Assembly (NCBI GenBank): GCA_021604725.1 | Contig: BQJN01000049.1 | Coordinates: 1-34,076 of the forward strand | Length of the DNA: 34,076 nt | From: Lysobacteraceae bacterium | GTDB taxonomy: Bacteria > Pseudomonadota > Gammaproteobacteria > Xanthomonadales > BQJN01 | Direction of reading: 5' to 3' | Shown: positions 32,220-34,076 of the stretch, one piece after another | How the letters are laid out: every line of letters begins with the position of its first letter | Position numbering within the stretch: position 1 is the first letter of the stretch | Made by a program: the position numbers and the translations under genes | Notes under the pieces: generated by a model | The model's database searches: none | Seen by the model: the letters and a program-made list of their open reading frames with translations, nothing else | Told to the model about the DNA's origin: nothing

Positions 32220-32795
32220 ATGAACAATAAACTTCTTCCACTACTATTTTCCGCCGCTTTCGGCTCACTCGCCACCTCGGCGGAGTCCACCGAAGCGATA
32301 GATTACACCTACCTGGAGATCTACACGCTAAGTAGAGATCTGGTTAGATACGGCGATGGTTATGGCGTCCAAGGATCCTACGCACTATCGGACCATTTCT
32401 TTCTGACCGCTGGATACGCGCGAGTCGATGTGTTCGCGAATACTAATTTTGCTTTCCCTGGAAGTATTATTCCGGTAACCGAAACGGATTGGTATTCACT
32501 TGGGCTTGGGGCGCACTGGAGCGTCGGCACCAAGACGGACTGGTACGTCGAAGGAAATTTCAACTATGTTAATCGTCGGAACGGCGGTGAGCTGTTTACG
32601 GGCATAAGGGGGCAACTGGCCACGAAAGCAGAGTATTCAGCATACCTTGGCGGTCGAGATGTCAAAGGCCGCACGCTGGGCATACTTGGTGGTGAAGCTG
32701 TATTAGAAGCAACTGAGCATGTCGGGTTCGGCATCGGAATGGAGGTGGATGATACCCAAACACTAACCGTCATGATGAGCGTGCGGTTCAGATAA
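32220..32795 (+). CDS. Small outer-membrane beta-barrel protein, intact paralogue
   Basis: 191 residues from ATG 32220, chosen because GGAGG lies seven bases upstream and a signal peptide follows (MNNKLLPLLFSAAFGSLATS). Alternating-hydrophobic strands (YGVQGSYALSDHFFLTAGYA, WYSLGLGAHWSV, TDWYVEGNFNYVN) and a terminal VMMSVRFR fit an eight-stranded outer-membrane barrel of OmpW/OmpX size. It lies 111 bases after the interrupted paralogue, so the two arose by tandem duplication and this copy may cover for the lost one (inference). No ligand can be named. Confidence 0.75.
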   Translation: MNNKLLPLLFSAAFGSLATSAESTEAIDYTYLEIYTLSRDLVRYGDGYGVQGSYALSDHFFLTAGYARVDVFANTNFAFPGSIIPVTETDWYSLGLGAHWSVGTKTDWYVEGNFNYVNRRNGGELFTGIRGQLATKAEYSAYLGGRDVKGRTLGILGGEAVLEATEHVGFGIGMEVDDTQTLTVMMSVRFR

Positions 32796-32826
32796 CAATA
32801 CTTACGTATGATTGAGCACCACTTTG

Positions 32827-32888
32827 TCGGTCCGTTCTTGGGTCTTATCCCACGCTGCAGGCGCCGAACCCTGCACCCTTCTTTCGTC
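32827..32888. repeat. Dispersed repeat family 3, copy 2
   Basis: TCGGTCCGTTCTTGGG and on through TCTTATCCCACGCT, matching 11519-11580. It lies 31 bases after the barrel gene's stop. Confidence 0.75.
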
Positions 32889-32912
32889 ATGGTTTGAGTG
32901 TGTACTTCGCCA

Positions 32913-33257
32913 CTAGTCGTCTCCATCGTTGTATTCCCAGCGCCAGGGCATCCGCGTTTCACCTAGCACCTTGCGGGCCAGATCAGGGTAGATGCGCTCG
33001 GCGCGCACGTCATTGGCCAACATCACGACACACTGCATTCGCCTCTCCAAACAGATCACCATGTAGCCGGTCCAGGGGGTGTGCCCTCCTTTGAACCAAG
33101 CGTTCTTTTTACGACACTCCTTGCTCTGCTGGAGGATTAACGGAATACTGGGGAAACGCCGATCTTCACAACACGCTTTGACTTGGCGAGCGGTATCCAT
33201 ACCATTGATCGAACCTGAACTCGTTGGGCCGGTCCCATAATAACAATGATGGGGGCA
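32913..33257 (-). pseudogene. C-terminal remnant of a serine hydrolase (class C beta-lactamase-like)
   Basis: The minus-strand frame after a TGA near 33257 reads YGTGPTSSGSINGMDTARQV, then WFKGGHTPWTGYMVICLERR and VVMLANDV, stopping at 32913. The K/H-x-G-x-T...GY...PER...VVxLAN pattern is the last part of beta-lactamase/DD-peptidase-like esterases. The Ser-x-x-Lys and Tyr-x-Asn parts are missing, so only ~110 residues of ~380 remain. An ATG at 33200 could start a short ORF but would be meaningless. The identification is by pattern only. Confidence 0.5.
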
Positions 33258-33367
33258 TCATGATTTCTAGCGTAATCGACTTTTTCCATGGGCTTGTCAC
33301 TGGCAAAACGCTTCGCCAGCGAGCGGACAAAACACCGACATGTCACACTGCAGCGCGGAACCAGATC

Positions 33368-34076
33368 ATGCCGCTTCGCTGTACCCAGGGGTTGCTGCTG
33401 ACAGCGTTGCTAATAGGCAGCGCCACCACAGCATTTGCTGGCGCCTGCAGTACAACTCCCACCAATGGTTGCTTGCTCAGTGACCGGTTTGCGGTCGAAC
33501 TGCTGTGGAAAGACCGCGCCGACAATGCTTTCAGTCTTGACCCCGTGACTCGCTCTCTCGATGCTGAAGTGACCACCTGGTCCGACGACACTGCTTACTT
33601 CACCGTATTTGGCCCCGGCAATGTTGAGTTGCTAGTCAAGGTAATCGATGGAAGGGCCGTCAACGGCCATTTCTGGGTATTTGCTGCCGGCACCGGGAAT
33701 TTCGAGACCGAACTGCATGTCTCAGACACTCAAACCGGCGCAATAAGAATCTACGCTAACCCGTTTGGCGTTGCACCTGCAGCCATCACCGATACCGGCG
33801 CGTTTGAAGACGCCGTTATTCGCTCGGACGAAACGATATCCGTACCCGCTCAGGTATCGGCGTTTGAACCGGCTCCGAACGGGCTATGCCCCAGCGTTGA
33901 GGGTGCGTTTTGTTTACAAGGCGGCCGCTTCGAAGCGACCGTCGACTGGCGCGACTTTGACGATGCCAGCGGTTCAGCTGCGGCCACTGAAGTGATTGGC
34001 GATGAATCGGCATTGGTCAGCCTATTTAGCCCCAACAACATTGATGTGTTGGTAAAGGTTCTTGATGGTCGCGCAC
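33368..34076 (+). CDS. Secreted repeat-domain protein, 3' end cut by window edge
   Basis: 236 open codons from ATG 33368 to the edge. Residues 1-25 are a signal peptide (MPLRCTQGLLLTALL...AFAG). Two tandem copies of a ~100-residue beta-sandwich-like unit follow. Copy 1: CLLSDRFAVELLWKD, FTVFGPGNVELLVKVIDGRA, HFWVFAAGTGN and VSDTQTGAIRIYANP. Copy 2: CLQGGRFEATVDWRDFDD, LFSPNNIDVLVKVLDGRA, then the window ends. I know this repeat (RFxVxxxWRD...NxxLxVKVLDGRxVNGHFWVF) from secreted proteins of Acidobacteria and gammaproteobacteria; its function is not established. More repeats probably lie beyond the edge. Confidence 0.8.
   Translation, partial: MPLRCTQGLLLTALLIGSATTAFAGACSTTPTNGCLLSDRFAVELLWKDRADNAFSLDPVTRSLDAEVTTWSDDTAYFTVFGPGNVELLVKVIDGRAVNGHFWVFAAGTGNFETELHVSDTQTGAIRIYANPFGVAPAAITDTGAFEDAVIRSDETISVPAQVSAFEPAPNGLCPSVEGAFCLQGGRFEATVDWRDFDDASGSAAATEVIGDESALVSLFSPNNIDVLVKVLDGRA

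Noticed and set aside
32913-33200. Intact 95-residue protein from ATG 33200
   Set aside because: Coding similarity to serine hydrolases extends upstream of that ATG, so the ORF is the tail of a truncated gene.

Overview
The window reads as chromosomal DNA of a moderately GC-rich Gram-negative bacterium, most likely a gammaproteobacterium near the Lysobacterales/Wenzhouxiangellaceae. This is inference from gene content: TPR-bearing Ser/Thr kinases, a TIGR02999-type ECF sigma factor, many signal-peptide proteins, a LasA-like M23 peptidase, outer-membrane barrels and C-terminal tails of the 'LFxSGFE' type. No rRNA, tRNA or CRISPR array was seen.

Layout. 1-1791 (minus): 3'-truncated DUF3604 protein. 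2140-3303: small secreted Cys-rich protein, palindromic repeats and a fragment of an SPFH/stomatin gene. 3304-8069: secreted protein, small membrane protein, acyl-CoA thioesterase, M28 peptidase, proline iminopeptidase. 8070-13711: Ser/Thr kinase overlapping an ECF sigma factor, then a P-domain/beta-helix surface protein. 13712-15317: debris and structure-rich DNA (two extra copies of the proline iminopeptidase 3' end, a frameshifted SEC-C gene, two clusters of stem-loops, one small secreted protein). 15318-18284: a tightly coupled three-gene operon. 18285-24499: repeats, a small secreted protein, a TPR-GGDEF diguanylate cyclase, a second secreted protein sharing the C-terminal tail of the one at 2140, a dihaem cytochrome c-rhodanese protein and an M23 peptidase. 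24747-29225: a damaged FG-GAP gene and a kinase/TPR/ankyrin protein. 29367-34076: membrane-anchored HEAT-like protein, an outer-membrane protein gene split by a complete IS3-family element, its intact paralogue, a serine-hydrolase remnant, and a repeat-domain secreted protein running off the right edge.

The most interesting locus is 15318-18284. Its third gene (17553-18284) aligns by eye with tRNA-dependent cyclodipeptide synthases (AlbC family) and keeps the catalytic Ser, the Tyr-x3-Glu pair and the later Tyr. It is translationally coupled to a sodium:solute-symporter-like 13-TM protein and to a four-TM protein of no recognised family. None of the usual tailoring enzymes (P450, cyclodipeptide oxidase, methyltransferase) is present, so the operon may be a membrane-centred cyclodipeptide system of an undescribed type. 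About 100 bases upstream lies a sequence that can fold into a closed four-way junction.

The window also shows erosion: at least five broken or remnant genes and several families of dispersed palindromes. It looks like an accessory or rearranged region rather than conserved core.
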